Shown here one piece after another: positions 15,702 through 24,164 of a stretch of 39,053 nucleotides of DNA. Position 1 is the first letter of the stretch. Every line of letters starts with the position of its first letter. The stretch covers positions 1-39,053 of the forward strand of contig JAWHQP010000015.1 of NCBI GenBank assembly GCA_032586195.1. Direction: 5' to 3'. Origin of the DNA: JAWHQP01 sp032586195. GTDB lineage: Bacteria > Pseudomonadota > Gammaproteobacteria > Enterobacterales > Pasteurellaceae. Under the pieces are notes generated by a model that ran no database searches, was not told the origin of the DNA, and saw only the letters and a program-made list of their open reading frames with translations. The translations under genes and the position numbers were made by a program.

Positions 15702-16144
15702 CGGTTTCTCCCTATGATGATTTTGGTTTGGTATGTCTCCATCCAAACGAGATAAGAGTTGGTATAGTCCACAATGTCGCCACGTACAAAAAAGGTTTCT
15801 TTTGCCCCCGGCACCGGTGGGCGCCAACCCATTAACTGCTCGCGGATTTTGCCGATAACCGGATTGCTTACGCTCAAATGCGGCGTCTCAATGTTGTACT
15901 GATACGACTGCACAATCACGATAATCGAAAAACTGACGGTGACCATTTGACGTATCGCCACATCATTGAGCGTTCCCACCTCGCCGTTTGGCACGACAAA
16001 CACCGCAGGCGTTGCCAAGCCCGCCAAACTCACATCACTGATAGAGCGATATTCGGCGGTAGATCCCAACGTGTGGATGTAGTCCGGTTGTAGGGGGTTG
16101 AGCTGCTCAATCACATGCTTAATGTCAAACGGTCCGTATTGCAT
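15698..16144 (-). CDS. tail terminator-like protein (Mu gp37-position)
   Basis: 148 residues. A conserved-looking centre (LATPAVFVVPNGEVGTLNDVAIRQMVTVSFSIIVIV) and an alternating strand/helix pattern fit tail terminator/completion proteins, which cap the tube and join it to the head. Order DUF1320 - this gene - tail tube equals gp36 - gp37 - tail in Mu-like phages. It starts at the stop of the DUF1320 gene (overlap of one base) and overlaps the next gene by 4 bases. Confidence 0.7.
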   Translation of the reverse strand: MQYGPFDIKHVIEQLNPLQPDYIHTLGSTAEYRSISDVSLAGLATPAVFVVPNGEVGTLNDVAIRQMVTVSFSIIVIVQSYQYNIETPHLSVSNPVIGKIREQLMGWRPPVPGAKETFFVRGDIVDYTNSYLVWMETYQTKIIIGRNR

Positions 16145-16650
16145 TAGTAATCCTTCAGGGTTTCGGCGGTAAACACGCGGTCGCGTTTGGTAAATTTCGG
16201 GAAGCCGGAGGCGGGCACAAGCTCATCTTCAAAGCCAAGAGAAAACTTACCTTCCGCAACCAACTGCAACAATTTGAGCGTATCGCGGTAGTCACGCACA
16301 ATCGGGTTATCCGCTTCCTTCGCCGGCAAATGCTGGTGCAGGTAATAACGGACCAGACTGCGCGCCCAGGTGGTTAAAATGCGCGGGGTTTGCTTAAACG
16401 GCAACTTATAGCCACGTTGACGCAAATAACCATCAATTAACGCACTTGAGTCGGCAATCACCTCTTCGATGCGTGTGATTGCCTGTTGCGCTTTTTCAAC
16501 CGTTACCGGTGGTTCGCCGGCGACATCTTCGCCGTCAATGATTTTGCCGATAATGCGCCAGTCGGCAGGTGGTTGCCCCACCTGCGCGGTAACTTGCGCC
16601 AGCTCCATCACGCCCGGCTTCTCGCCTAATTGTTGCAGTGTGATATACAT
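16144..16650 (-). CDS. head-tail connector protein, DUF1320 (Mu gp36-like)
   Basis: 168 residues. The core (RITRIEEVIADSSALIDGYLRQRGYKLP, then helices around SLVRYYLHQHL and NPIVRDYRDTLKLLQLVAEGKFSLG) is characteristic of the DUF1320 family, helical adaptor proteins that attach beneath the portal. It follows the capsid gene by 9 bases. An extra N-terminal segment (about residues 20-50) is inserted compared with the shortest members. Confidence 0.85.
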   Translation of the reverse strand: MYITLQQLGEKPGVMELAQVTAQVGQPPADWRIIGKIIDGEDVAGEPPVTVEKAQQAITRIEEVIADSSALIDGYLRQRGYKLPFKQTPRILTTWARSLVRYYLHQHLPAKEADNPIVRDYRDTLKLLQLVAEGKFSLGFEDELVPASGFPKFTKRDRVFTAETLKDY

Positions 16651-16659
16651 GCGGCGACC

Positions 16660-17586
16660 TTACGCGATAACGTTTTTGAGGAAGAAACCTAAATCCTTCG
16701 CGGTGATCAACTCCTTAACGGACTCGCCGACGCGGTGACGATTGCCGCCACGGTAGCCGATGTCGTTGTCAAAGATGGTGCGCACTTCGCGGGTACCAAA
16801 TTGGGCGGTCAAGCCAAAGGTAGTGCCGTGTTGGGTGTCGGCTAATACATCACGATAAATCAATGAGCAGTGACCGCCCCAAGCGTTCGCCAATACCGAC
16901 TTTTTCGCTTGATTCACGGTATTAACCAGCGTCTGACCAACTAAGATTTGGTCGAGCTCAAACAACTCTCGCAAAAACTCCAACGGCACTAAGCCGGAAT
17001 CACCTAACGTACCGTTATACGCTTTGATGATTTTCTTGTTGGTGCGTAACGCAGTCGCTGCTTTTTGCCCTAACACCATGATATTTGGTCGCATAATTGG
17101 CGCATCCAATGCTTCCAACAGTTGACGGATTGGATCGGAATCATCATGTGTCCACTGGTCGTTACCGGACAAGGTTTTGACATTGCCGTTGACATACGAT
17201 TTTTCGTTAAACACCAAGCCTGCAGTGCGGATTTCGCGCGCCAGCTCAATCAAGTTAATGGTTTGCTCTACGGCACGACCGTCAGGGTCGTAATTTGCCG
17301 GCGCGTTTTTCGCGTCAACGACAGGCACCGGTGCGTCTAATGCGTGGTCTTCGGTGGAGGCGGTTAATTCGGTAGCGCTAAATTCCACTTGGTTTGGGCG
17401 TGAGGTTCGGCCGACAATGGTTTTTGGCACGGTGAAACCTTCGCCCAAATCATGTTGCAAATACTTAAATTCTTGCTTGCCTACATCAGTGCGGGGTAGC
17501 ACATCATCGGCAATCATGCGGCGGTTGCGGTAAGCAATCGCAATGGCGGTTAAAACCGGATTAACCGGAAAATTTGCTTTACTCAT
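16660..17586 (-). CDS. major capsid protein
   Basis: 308 residues, beginning SKANFPVNPVLTAIAIAYRNRRMIADDVLPRTDV, as in major head proteins of D3112/B3-type phages. It continues through a spine-helix region (QTINLIELAREIRTAGLVF) and an A-domain-like part (RPNIMVLGQKAATALRTN). It is preceded by AAGGATTAAAA. Position after the protease/scaffold and decoration genes and before the connector genes agrees. It is shorter than HK97 gp5 because the scaffold function is encoded separately. It forms the icosahedral shell. Confidence 0.88.
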   Translation of the reverse strand: MSKANFPVNPVLTAIAIAYRNRRMIADDVLPRTDVGKQEFKYLQHDLGEGFTVPKTIVGRTSRPNQVEFSATELTASTEDHALDAPVPVVDAKNAPANYDPDGRAVEQTINLIELAREIRTAGLVFNEKSYVNGNVKTLSGNDQWTHDDSDPIRQLLEALDAPIMRPNIMVLGQKAATALRTNKKIIKAYNGTLGDSGLVPLEFLRELFELDQILVGQTLVNTVNQAKKSVLANAWGGHCSLIYRDVLADTQHGTTFGLTAQFGTREVRTIFDNDIGYRGGNRHRVGESVKELITAKDLGFFLKNVIA

Positions 17587-17648
17587 TTTTAATCCTTTTT
17601 CAATAGGTGAAAATTAATTACAGTTTTTGCTTAATTTTGATGACCGGG

Positions 17649-18014
17649 TTATTCAGCGGCAAAACCCGGGGTGATAAACAAGGAGCCCAAATCACCTTCC
17701 GTGCCGTCTTCTTCGGCAAAGCCAATATAGGCTTGTTTGCCGGTGGCTTTCACGGCGCGACCTTTCGCGTCGGTTGTTAATGGGTCGCCACGTTTGATGT
17801 CGGCGCCGTACATTACCGGATACAAACCGCTACGCACTACATCCACATGTTCGCCCGGGTCTTTCGGCACGCGGGTGGAAATGCCGATAATTTTATCGGT
17901 GGCGGCGGTCGCTTGTTTTGCACCGTTTTTGTCTTCGCCAAAGGCAACGATGCGATAACCTTCGATTTTGCCTTCGGTGACGTAGGCGGTGATTAATTCA
18001 GGGGTGTTGCTCAT
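17649..18014 (-). CDS. capsid decoration protein, DUF2190
   Basis: 121 residues, beta-rich and small, with alternating glycine/valine strands (YRIVAFGEDKNG, IIGISTRVP, GLYPVMYGADIKRGDPLTTDAKGRAVKA), typical of DUF2190 cement proteins that bind the outer capsid. It overlaps the protease/scaffold stop by 4 bases (ATGA type) and precedes the capsid gene by 62 bases. High expression beside the capsid gene is expected. Confidence 0.82.
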   Translation of the reverse strand: MSNTPELITAYVTEGKIEGYRIVAFGEDKNGAKQATAATDKIIGISTRVPKDPGEHVDVVRSGLYPVMYGADIKRGDPLTTDAKGRAVKATGKQAYIGFAEEDGTEGDLGSLFITPGFAAE

Positions 18015-18550
18015 TTTTGTGCTCCTTTCATAATGTGATTAACGGCATCGGTCATTGAGATTTCAACGCCCGCTTTCGCTTGTTCCGCTTGATATGCGGT
18101 GGCCGCTTTGGCGATAGACGCACCGTCGGCAAAATCCACCGCGTCTTTGTCCTTTTCGCCCGGCTCAGCAGATTTTTCAGAAAAATCGACCGGTTTGGTG
18201 TTAAGTACGTCTTTTAATACGTCAATAGACGACTTGGAGACGGTTTGTGAGCCGTCGGAGAACGACACCGGGGCATTGCCCAGTTGCACCATTACTTCGA
18301 CTAATCCCGCTTTATGTGCCGGCAAAACTTTGCCCGCTTTCACTAAGCTATCAGCAAAATCAGTGGCTTCTTTTTTCTGTTTTTCAGCTTCCGCTTTGGC
18401 CTTTTCGTTCTCAGCGGCTTTGACTTTATCTTCGCGTTCCGCAATAGCGGCTTCACGGGCGGCAAAGTCGGCTTCTTTTTTCGCCACTTCATCGGCTGCC
18501 AATTTTGCGGCGGCGGCTTCAATGGCGGCTTTTTGTTCTGCTTCTGTCAT
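18011..18550 (-). CDS. nested scaffold protein from internal start (Mu gpZ-like)
   Basis: Within the protease gene, codon 164 is ATG (18550) preceded by AGGAG with a spacing of 7 bases, better than many true starts in this phage. Translation there yields a 179-residue protein made of the coiled coil and capsid-binding tail without the protease. Mu (I/Z) and lambda (C/Nu3) make scaffold in exactly this way. The internal site is seen directly; production of the protein is inference. Confidence 0.75.
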   Translation of the reverse strand: MTEAEQKAAIEAAAAKLAADEVAKKEADFAAREAAIAEREDKVKAAENEKAKAEAEKQKKEATDFADSLVKAGKVLPAHKAGLVEVMVQLGNAPVSFSDGSQTVSKSSIDVLKDVLNTKPVDFSEKSAEPGEKDKDAVDFADGASIAKAATAYQAEQAKAGVEISMTDAVNHIMKGAQK

Positions 18551-19039
18551 GGTTTTCTCCTGTGGTTTGGGGTTAGCAGATTCGGATTCGTCAAAGGCAA
18601 AGTCGGCAAACGCATTGTCGCCGCCTTCGCTTTGCGCAAAGTTCACGTCTGCCAAGCCTTTAACAGCGGGCGGCACTGCGCCCAAAAAGCCCACATGACG
18701 TAAATAATGATGACCGGGTTTAGGGTTGCCGGGGGTCTCCGGCAGAAAAATGGATGCACTACGTTTTTTATAACGTCCGGCATTCACCGCCTCGGCGAAG
18801 GCTGCGTCAACTTGTCCCACGTGGGCGTAAAGTATGCCGTCCTCCACGCTGGTTTGTTTCACCCAGCCGTAAGCCGGAGCGGTGAGATTGGGGTGACCGA
18901 TAACAATCGGCGATTCGAATAGTTTTGGATCATATTGCGCGCTCAAATCTTCTAGCGCAGATTGTGAAAAGCTAATTTCACGCCCGTCCATTGCAGTATG
19001 GGTGCCGACGCGCATGATTTCCATTTTGGTGAGTTTCAC
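18011..19039 (-). CDS. head maturation protease with scaffold domain (Mu gpI-like)
   Basis: 342 residues. Residues 1-140 form the protease part: VGTHTAMDGREISFS, SPIVIGHP (likely the active histidine region) and KRSASIFLP (likely the active serine region), as in Mu gpI-type proteases. Residues 164-245 are a long alanine/glutamate/lysine-rich coiled coil, the scaffold. The C-terminal 100 residues end in a short helix (ISMTDAVNHIMKGAQK), often the capsid-binding end. A second product from an internal start is likely (next entry). It lies between gpG-like and decoration genes as in Mu. Confidence 0.85.
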   Translation of the reverse strand: MKLTKMEIMRVGTHTAMDGREISFSQSALEDLSAQYDPKLFESPIVIGHPNLTAPAYGWVKQTSVEDGILYAHVGQVDAAFAEAVNAGRYKKRSASIFLPETPGNPKPGHHYLRHVGFLGAVPPAVKGLADVNFAQSEGGDNAFADFAFDESESANPKPQEKTMTEAEQKAAIEAAAAKLAADEVAKKEADFAAREAAIAEREDKVKAAENEKAKAEAEKQKKEATDFADSLVKAGKVLPAHKAGLVEVMVQLGNAPVSFSDGSQTVSKSSIDVLKDVLNTKPVDFSEKSAEPGEKDKDAVDFADGASIAKAATAYQAEQAKAGVEISMTDAVNHIMKGAQK

Positions 19040-19265
19040 GGATAAACAACCTCGTTATGTGTCTTGATGTGCACATTATGACGAGGTCGCAGATCAGTGT
19101 ATTTTTTCCGCGTTTGGAATTATTAAACGGGGTAATTTTGCAAATGCAGGATTATTTAGAGGGGGATTATCGTTTCTAGCGTGTTTATAAACGTTTATAA
19201 ACACGCTAAAACGAATTCGAGGTATAGTTTATCGTTTTTTCGTTTAAAACGCCTGTACGCGCGTT
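19040..19265. promoter_or_regulatory. central intergenic region, candidate strong gyrase site
   Basis: A 226-base gap, the largest within the late row, between gpG-like and protease genes and at the middle of the window (19.5 kb). In Mu the strong gyrase site needed for efficient replicative transposition lies between genes G and I at the genome centre. This region is the positional equivalent. It contains the 32-bp palindrome at 19177-19208 and further short CGTTT/AAACG and CGCG repeats (19229-19258). I see no gene in it. Confidence 0.5.
19177..19208. repeat. 32-bp perfect palindrome without spacer
   Basis: Arm TAGCGTGTTTATAAAC followed directly by its exact reverse complement. The centre is two tandem copies of GTTTATAAAC, each palindromic itself. 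The symmetry extends 5 more bases on each side (CGTTT/AAACG) with one bulged C at 19176. There is no T-run on either side, so it is not a standard terminator. Confidence 0.9.
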
Positions 19266-19757
19266 TTACGCGTTAAAATCGTTTTTTAGATGTTTGCGGG
19301 CAATATCAAGCAATCTTTGCTCATCATCGATGGATAATCCAAGCCATGGGCGGGCAGGAATCGTCACGCTTTTCGCCGGGCGTCCCTGTACGTTTAACGC
19401 CTTGGCATTTTTTGCGGTGATCGTTCCGCCGAATTGGTGGATTGCGGCATAAGGGCGGTCAGAGCCAAATACCACCCCGGTATCGCTTGCCTGGTAGCGC
19501 AGTGTACCACTTAAATGCCCGTCAAGGGTTAAAATTTTGTCGGCGTTTTTCTTTTTGCTCTCGCGATACCAATCTTTAAGCGGCGTCCACGGCGTACCGT
19601 CAGGGGCTCGCTGTGCGGTAAAACGGGCAAAATGGATCGCCAGTAATTCTTCGCCCATTTCGGCAAACATCAGCTTCGGACGATTTAATGTCGCCAAGGC
19701 CTTATCAATCACACGGCTAAGATCCGAAATATCCAGTTCAATGTTGACTGCGGTCAT
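19266..19757 (-). CDS. virion morphogenesis protein (Mu gpG-like)
   Basis: 163 residues from ATG at 19757 (TAGGACAAAAT upstream); a longer frame upstream covers a hairpin region and is rejected. The pattern FAEMGEELLAIHFARFTAQRAPDGTPWTPL and, near the C-terminus, HQFGG followed by IPARPWLGLS is diagnostic for the phage virion morphogenesis (gpG / tail completion S) family. In Mu, gpG works in head-tail joining. It sits downstream of the MuF gene as in Mu. Confidence 0.88.
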   Translation of the reverse strand: MTAVNIELDISDLSRVIDKALATLNRPKLMFAEMGEELLAIHFARFTAQRAPDGTPWTPLKDWYRESKKKNADKILTLDGHLSGTLRYQASDTGVVFGSDRPYAAIHQFGGTITAKNAKALNVQGRPAKSVTIPARPWLGLSIDDEQRLLDIARKHLKNDFNA

Positions 19758-19831
19758 ATTTTGTCCTATATTGATTTTAGCGCATCGGGTGGGCAGTCCC
19801 CGCCAGGACCTCAAATCCCACACCCGGCGAG

Positions 19832-19861
19832 AACTCACCTGTGGCGGCGGGTGAGTTTTTT
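19832..19861 (+). terminator. hairpin with plus-strand T-run at the end of the MuF gene
   Basis: AACTCACC, 10-base loop, GGTGAGTT with T-run TTTTTT on the plus strand, overlapping the stop of the leftward MuF gene. It would stop antisense transcripts entering the head genes from the left. On the minus strand it lacks a T-run and would only be an mRNA hairpin. Confidence 0.55.
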
Positions 19862-21113
19862 AGTCTTCGTCGTCCCGGTAATACAACATCACGCCGGTGC
19901 GCACCTGCTCTAGATACTCATCTTTATCTGGCGCAAATATCGTTACCCCATCCCAACCATCGCGCCCGACATCAAACACCGCCAACGCAGGCACATTATG
20001 TTTTCCGTCGTCAAGCTCAAATCGGGCAATATAACGACGACGCACAATCACTTTATCAATATTGAGCCAGTGCTCTGTACGCGTCCAGATTTCATCGGGC
20101 GATTTTAGTGCCATAGCTAAAATCTTCAAATACACCTCGCGCCCGCGCTTTTTAAGTTTTGAGTGGCCGCTGCGCGAGGTAAACAGGGCATCACTAATTA
20201 CAAGGCTTTCACCCAGCACGTCTTTAAATATCGTGGGTTTTTCTGCGGTGGCGCCAAACTCAGATAAAAATGCGTTGATATAAAATCCATCTTCCTTGCC
20301 TTCGGGTAACAATAGATTCGAGGACACTTTACGCGGTGTCGGCATTGGAATTGGGGTATCGCTACGGTGCGGATAAAATGCTACACGGCGCGGTTGTCCG
20401 CCGTCGTCTAACGGCGGCGGGGTTTGGCTGGTTAAGCGTGATGCGCCGGGGATATGCTCAAAGCCGGGGTCGATACCTTTCGGCACTTTAACAATCCGCG
20501 GATTCAATCCGCGGGCACCAACAATGCGCTCCTCCCACTCAATTTTTGGTGCCTTATCCACTTTGAGCCCGTTACGGTCCATGTAGGCTTGACTGCGCCC
20601 AATCACGGTGCATTGACAGCCCCAAGCGTTAATGGGGAAGTGGGTTTGCCACCACGGATCATCGTGGCGCAAAATCAACCCATCCCAGTGCATATGCTCA
20701 ATGCGCGGGTGGCTTACCGCGTCACTGTGGACGTATTCCCAGTACGGCATCACATCTTTAAGCTCTTGCAGTTGGGCGTACCTGCCCGCCTGATAGCTTG
20801 AGCGCAGGTTGGTCTCGTAGATTACTCGGCTGCGCCAGTTGCGCCCGCCGTGATAATCCCACCCGTATTTGGCAACGATATTGTCAAAATCCTTGCGAAA
20901 GTCTTCCAGGGTTTTGCCGTTAGCAATAAAGTCGTTAATGGCGGCGGCAAAGTCTTCAATGATTTCGCGCCGATTGGCGCCTGCAACCACCGCCGCGTAA
21001 TCATGCTCGGCGTTGTAAATGTCCGTCCATGTGGCGGTAGGCGTCGGGATTTTGCGCTTGTAGAATTCAATTTGCTCATTAAACGGCACGCTCCCGTAAG
21101 TCACTTTATTCAT
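19860..21113 (-). CDS. MuF minor head protein with C-terminal PBECR2-type nuclease domain
   Basis: 417 residues. The N-terminal half is the MuF/SPP1 gp7 head morphogenesis domain (RVIYETNLRSSYQAGRY at 96-112; WWQTHFPINAWGCQC at 154-168). After a proline-rich linker (230-262), residues about 300-412 look like the PBECR2 domain of the barnase/EndoU/colicin E5-D/RelE-like fold: FTSRSGHSKLKKRGREVYLK, RRRYIARFE, ALAVFDVGRDGWDGVTIF. Such fusions are thought to be packaged in the capsid and delivered as toxic nucleases. It overlaps the portal gene by 8 bases. No immunity gene is evident next to it. Domain calls are from memory of the families. Confidence 0.85.
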   Translation of the reverse strand: MNKVTYGSVPFNEQIEFYKRKIPTPTATWTDIYNAEHDYAAVVAGANRREIIEDFAAAINDFIANGKTLEDFRKDFDNIVAKYGWDYHGGRNWRSRVIYETNLRSSYQAGRYAQLQELKDVMPYWEYVHSDAVSHPRIEHMHWDGLILRHDDPWWQTHFPINAWGCQCTVIGRSQAYMDRNGLKVDKAPKIEWEERIVGARGLNPRIVKVPKGIDPGFEHIPGASRLTSQTPPPLDDGGQPRRVAFYPHRSDTPIPMPTPRKVSSNLLLPEGKEDGFYINAFLSEFGATAEKPTIFKDVLGESLVISDALFTSRSGHSKLKKRGREVYLKILAMALKSPDEIWTRTEHWLNIDKVIVRRRYIARFELDDGKHNVPALAVFDVGRDGWDGVTIFAPDKDEYLEQVRTGVMLYYRDDED

Positions 21114-22608
21114 TTTTTGCCTCGCTTGCTGCCGCTTCTCGCCCGCTTAAATTCGCCGCGTTGAGTGCTAGCGCCATAGCGGCCGTGTATTGCTCCAGGC
21201 TCATATCCGGCATGACAGTCAACAGTTCATCGCGCAGTTGCTCTAAAGATTCCGCGCGCTCAGCTAACGCCCGCACTTGGCTCACCCAGTTATCAATCAC
21301 CGGTGCAAGATTATTGTCGAGCTGATCAACCATGTGACCCGGGATGTCTTTTCCCGTTTCGCCCGCAAAATCTGCCGTTTTCTTAGCAGGTTCTTTTGGT
21401 GCCGGGGCATCATTATTCGGGGATTCTGCCTTTTCCCACTCGCCGCCGTAGGACGCTTGGATTTGCCCCAAAGTCGGACGATAGCCGGTAGTCTCAAAAA
21501 CAACCTTGTCGCGGTTGGCTTTTTCGTTCAAGTCTTCCGCCTCGTCAAATACCCTAAACACACGCGGAGGGCGAGCATTGGCAAAATTCATTTCAGTTAG
21601 CCAGGTCACAGGGCCGCGGTTAAAGGATTCGCAGATGACATCAGAGTCTGCTTTAATGATAGATTCTAATACTTTTTCTTGCAGGTCATCATTGCCAAGA
21701 CGTCCCGCCGTGCCACCAGATGAGGAGGTTTGCCCCAAGACAACACGTTGGATCCCTTCGTTCATGGTATCAAATAGCTCTTTGTAAGATCCGTTACCGG
21801 TGCGCCCTTGGCTTAACAGCTCAATAGGCATATCTAACGGCAATGCAATGCCACTGTCTGACTGGATAGATTCTATCGCCTCTAATAGTCTTTTTTGGTC
21901 GGCTTCGCTGGCGTTTTTGCCGTATCGCCCGAGCACCGTCGGCATGCCAAATTTTTCCAAAAAAATCAGCCAAAATTTGACGCCGTTACGTTTAAACAAG
22001 CTCAACCAGTAAAGCCAGTGCGCCAAGCCGATGCCGTACGGCTCGTCGTCGTGGTCGGCGCCGGTACAAAAACTCCAAAAATACGGTGCCGGGCACTCGA
22101 TACCCGTGGTTTGATTGGCGCGGGTGAGTAGGCGCAGCTCGCCTTTAGGGGTGAAGCGAAAGCGGCGACGATTGCGCACTTTGACGTCCGCCACATATTT
22201 GCCGTCATCATTGACACGATACACCAACTCCGCTACGGCGTAGCCGTAAAAAATGCCGTAGTGCATCAGTTTTGTAATGCGGTCAAAGCCGATTTCTGCG
22301 ACCCAGTTACGGATAAAATCCGCCGCTTCCACATCTTGCGGTTCGTCGCTTGCCGGCTCTACCGTCCATTCGTGGGAGACCAGCGCGTCTTGGCGTTGGG
22401 TAAAAGTACGTTTAACTTCCTCATCGCTTAATACTTTTTCATAAAGCGACAGGTCGCCGTTGCCGCGCCCACGGAGTACGCCATCTTCCGGCTGTGCCAG
22501 CTCGCCCACGTAGGCTTTGGTGATATCCTGCCCGTCGCCGGTGCTTGCGATAGCGCGGTTGGTTTCCGGTTTTTTGTTTTTACTTTTAAACCAATCTTTA
22601 ATGCCCAT
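21106..22608 (-). CDS. portal protein, DUF935 (Mu gp29-like)
   Basis: 500 residues. MGIKDWFKSKNKK at the start and the central core (EKVLSDEEVKRTFTQRQDALVSHEWTV; PYGIGLAHWLYWLSLFKRNGVKFWLIFLEKFGMPTVLGRYG) are typical of the DUF935 portal family. The C-terminal 100 residues are a looser domain with acidic and alanine-rich stretches. It is the dodecameric ring through which DNA enters and leaves the head. Two bases separate it from the terminase gene. Confidence 0.92.
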   Translation of the reverse strand: MGIKDWFKSKNKKPETNRAIASTGDGQDITKAYVGELAQPEDGVLRGRGNGDLSLYEKVLSDEEVKRTFTQRQDALVSHEWTVEPASDEPQDVEAADFIRNWVAEIGFDRITKLMHYGIFYGYAVAELVYRVNDDGKYVADVKVRNRRRFRFTPKGELRLLTRANQTTGIECPAPYFWSFCTGADHDDEPYGIGLAHWLYWLSLFKRNGVKFWLIFLEKFGMPTVLGRYGKNASEADQKRLLEAIESIQSDSGIALPLDMPIELLSQGRTGNGSYKELFDTMNEGIQRVVLGQTSSSGGTAGRLGNDDLQEKVLESIIKADSDVICESFNRGPVTWLTEMNFANARPPRVFRVFDEAEDLNEKANRDKVVFETTGYRPTLGQIQASYGGEWEKAESPNNDAPAPKEPAKKTADFAGETGKDIPGHMVDQLDNNLAPVIDNWVSQVRALAERAESLEQLRDELLTVMPDMSLEQYTAAMALALNAANLSGREAAASEAKNE

Positions 22609-22610
22609 AA

Positions 22611-24164
22611 TTAATATCCTCTAAAATTATTATGTCCACGCACCGTACCAAATCCATGCGCGGAAAATCCCGCTCTTGTGCCGAATAAATCCGCTGTATC
22701 GCGCCGCTTACCTGCTTTAAAGTCAATTTCAAAGCCCTCGTCAGTGCGATAGGCGTAATAGAGCAAGAGTTTAGCTATGCCTGCGTCACCGTGGCGTTGC
22801 GTGCCACTGGTGCCCGTAGTGCGTTTGTCGGGGATTCTCGGTGTACCTTTAATCACCTGAAAGGTGCGTAAATCGTCGAGCATATCCGCGTGGCGCGGAA
22901 TACCGTGAAAGGTGCCGTCCTCAAGCGCGGCTTTAAACGGTGGCGCGTGCTGGGCGTACCAGGATTCGCTTAACATCACCGATTCAACGATTTGCCCGTA
23001 ACGGTCAAATGCCGCCTCGGATAAAAACTGACCGTTACCGCGTCCATCATTGGCCGCTTTGGATAAGCGCGGTAGGCGGTCACCAATGTAATAGTAAATT
23101 TGTTCCTGTTGCTTAAATGGTACTTTGGACATTTCCAGTACCAGCACTTCTTTTAGCGTTAAATCGGGCTGTTCCTGCCCCACACAAATCACCGACAAGT
23201 CACCGCTACGCGCAAAGTCTTCGCCGATGTAACTGCGTTGCCCGTTCGGTAAGGCTTGCAACACCGGGAGCAGGTTTTCTTCGCACCATTCCTCAATTTC
23301 CGCATAGCGCACAGGCTCGTCGATTAAGCTAAATTCGTCGTTTTTGGTTAAGCGGATGAGCGGAGTATCTTTGCTCATGCGGCTTTCAATGAGTGCGCGG
23401 GTGAGCCATGCGCCGCCTGAGTTGCGCGGGATACAATCCAATTCTTCGGACGCCGCGTCGCCATAAGAGGCACGGATTTCTGCCACCCAGGCATCTTCCG
23501 CTTCTTGTGTCCATTCGCGCCCCAAGCGTAAGCAAATGCGGCGATAAAGCCCGTCTTGGATGGCTTCATCGAATGGGATAGTGTGCAGGCTATAGGGTTT
23601 TTTGCCCGCTTTAACATCGCTAATCAGCTCATTAAATGGGTTATCCACACCGTTGTGGGTGCTGATAATGTGTACTTGACCGCCCCACATTAAAAGCGCC
23701 ATTGCTGCTTTCATCAGCTCCGCTAAATCCTCATGGAACGCGGCTTCATCAATGATTACGCGCCCTTGTTTACCCCGTAAGTTAGACGGGCGGGAGGATA
23801 GCGCGGTGATACGCCAACCACTGGCAAAGCGGATGATGTAGGCTAAAATGGCCTTTTCTTCGTCACCTTCTTTGAAAATTTCCTCGGTTTCCTCGATTTC
23901 ACCCGCCGCCAATCCGTAGGCTTTCGCCCAGTTACCGCAATCCCGAATAAACTCTAACGCCATCTCCTTGTTGTAGCCGATATACCATGAGTCCATGCCT
24001 TGCTGAGATGCTGCTAAAAGTGCGGTATCGGCGGCTTCACCCCACGACAGACCGATACGGCGTGATTTCTCACAGACTTTCACGGCGCTAGTATCGGCGC
24101 ACCATTTTTGCTGATACGGCAACAACACGGCGGGCGTGCGGGCGGTTTCGGTGATGTTTTCCAT
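22611..24164 (-). CDS. terminase large subunit (Mu gp28-like)
   Basis: 517 residues. The ATPase part has a deviant Walker A SRRIGLSWG (34-42), Walker B VIIDEAA (136-142) and coupling motif ISTH (167-170). The nuclease part has an acidic strand GEDFARSGD (314-322) with the first catalytic Asp. This is the Mu-type headful packaging motor that cuts host DNA flanking the inserted phage. It begins one base after the stop of the small terminase gene. Confidence 0.92.
   Translation of the reverse strand: MENITETARTPAVLLPYQQKWCADTSAVKVCEKSRRIGLSWGEAADTALLAASQQGMDSWYIGYNKEMALEFIRDCGNWAKAYGLAAGEIEETEEIFKEGDEEKAILAYIIRFASGWRITALSSRPSNLRGKQGRVIIDEAAFHEDLAELMKAAMALLMWGGQVHIISTHNGVDNPFNELISDVKAGKKPYSLHTIPFDEAIQDGLYRRICLRLGREWTQEAEDAWVAEIRASYGDAASEELDCIPRNSGGAWLTRALIESRMSKDTPLIRLTKNDEFSLIDEPVRYAEIEEWCEENLLPVLQALPNGQRSYIGEDFARSGDLSVICVGQEQPDLTLKEVLVLEMSKVPFKQQEQIYYYIGDRLPRLSKAANDGRGNGQFLSEAAFDRYGQIVESVMLSESWYAQHAPPFKAALEDGTFHGIPRHADMLDDLRTFQVIKGTPRIPDKRTTGTSGTQRHGDAGIAKLLLYYAYRTDEGFEIDFKAGKRRDTADLFGTRAGFSAHGFGTVRGHNNFRGY

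Noticed and set aside
6129..17586. Contractile-tail (Mu myovirus) genes
   Set aside because: No sheath, baseplate wedge, fibre S/U or Gin invertase genes; the tail row is that of a flexible non-contractile tail.
18099..18698. 199-residue plus-strand ORF
   Set aside because: Shadow of the alanine/lysine-rich scaffold gene; serine/alanine-rich translation without start signals.
19758..19838. Longer start for the gpG-like gene
   Set aside because: The extra 27 residues are tryptophan/arginine-rich, cover the hairpin after MuF, and the family begins near the ATG at 19757.
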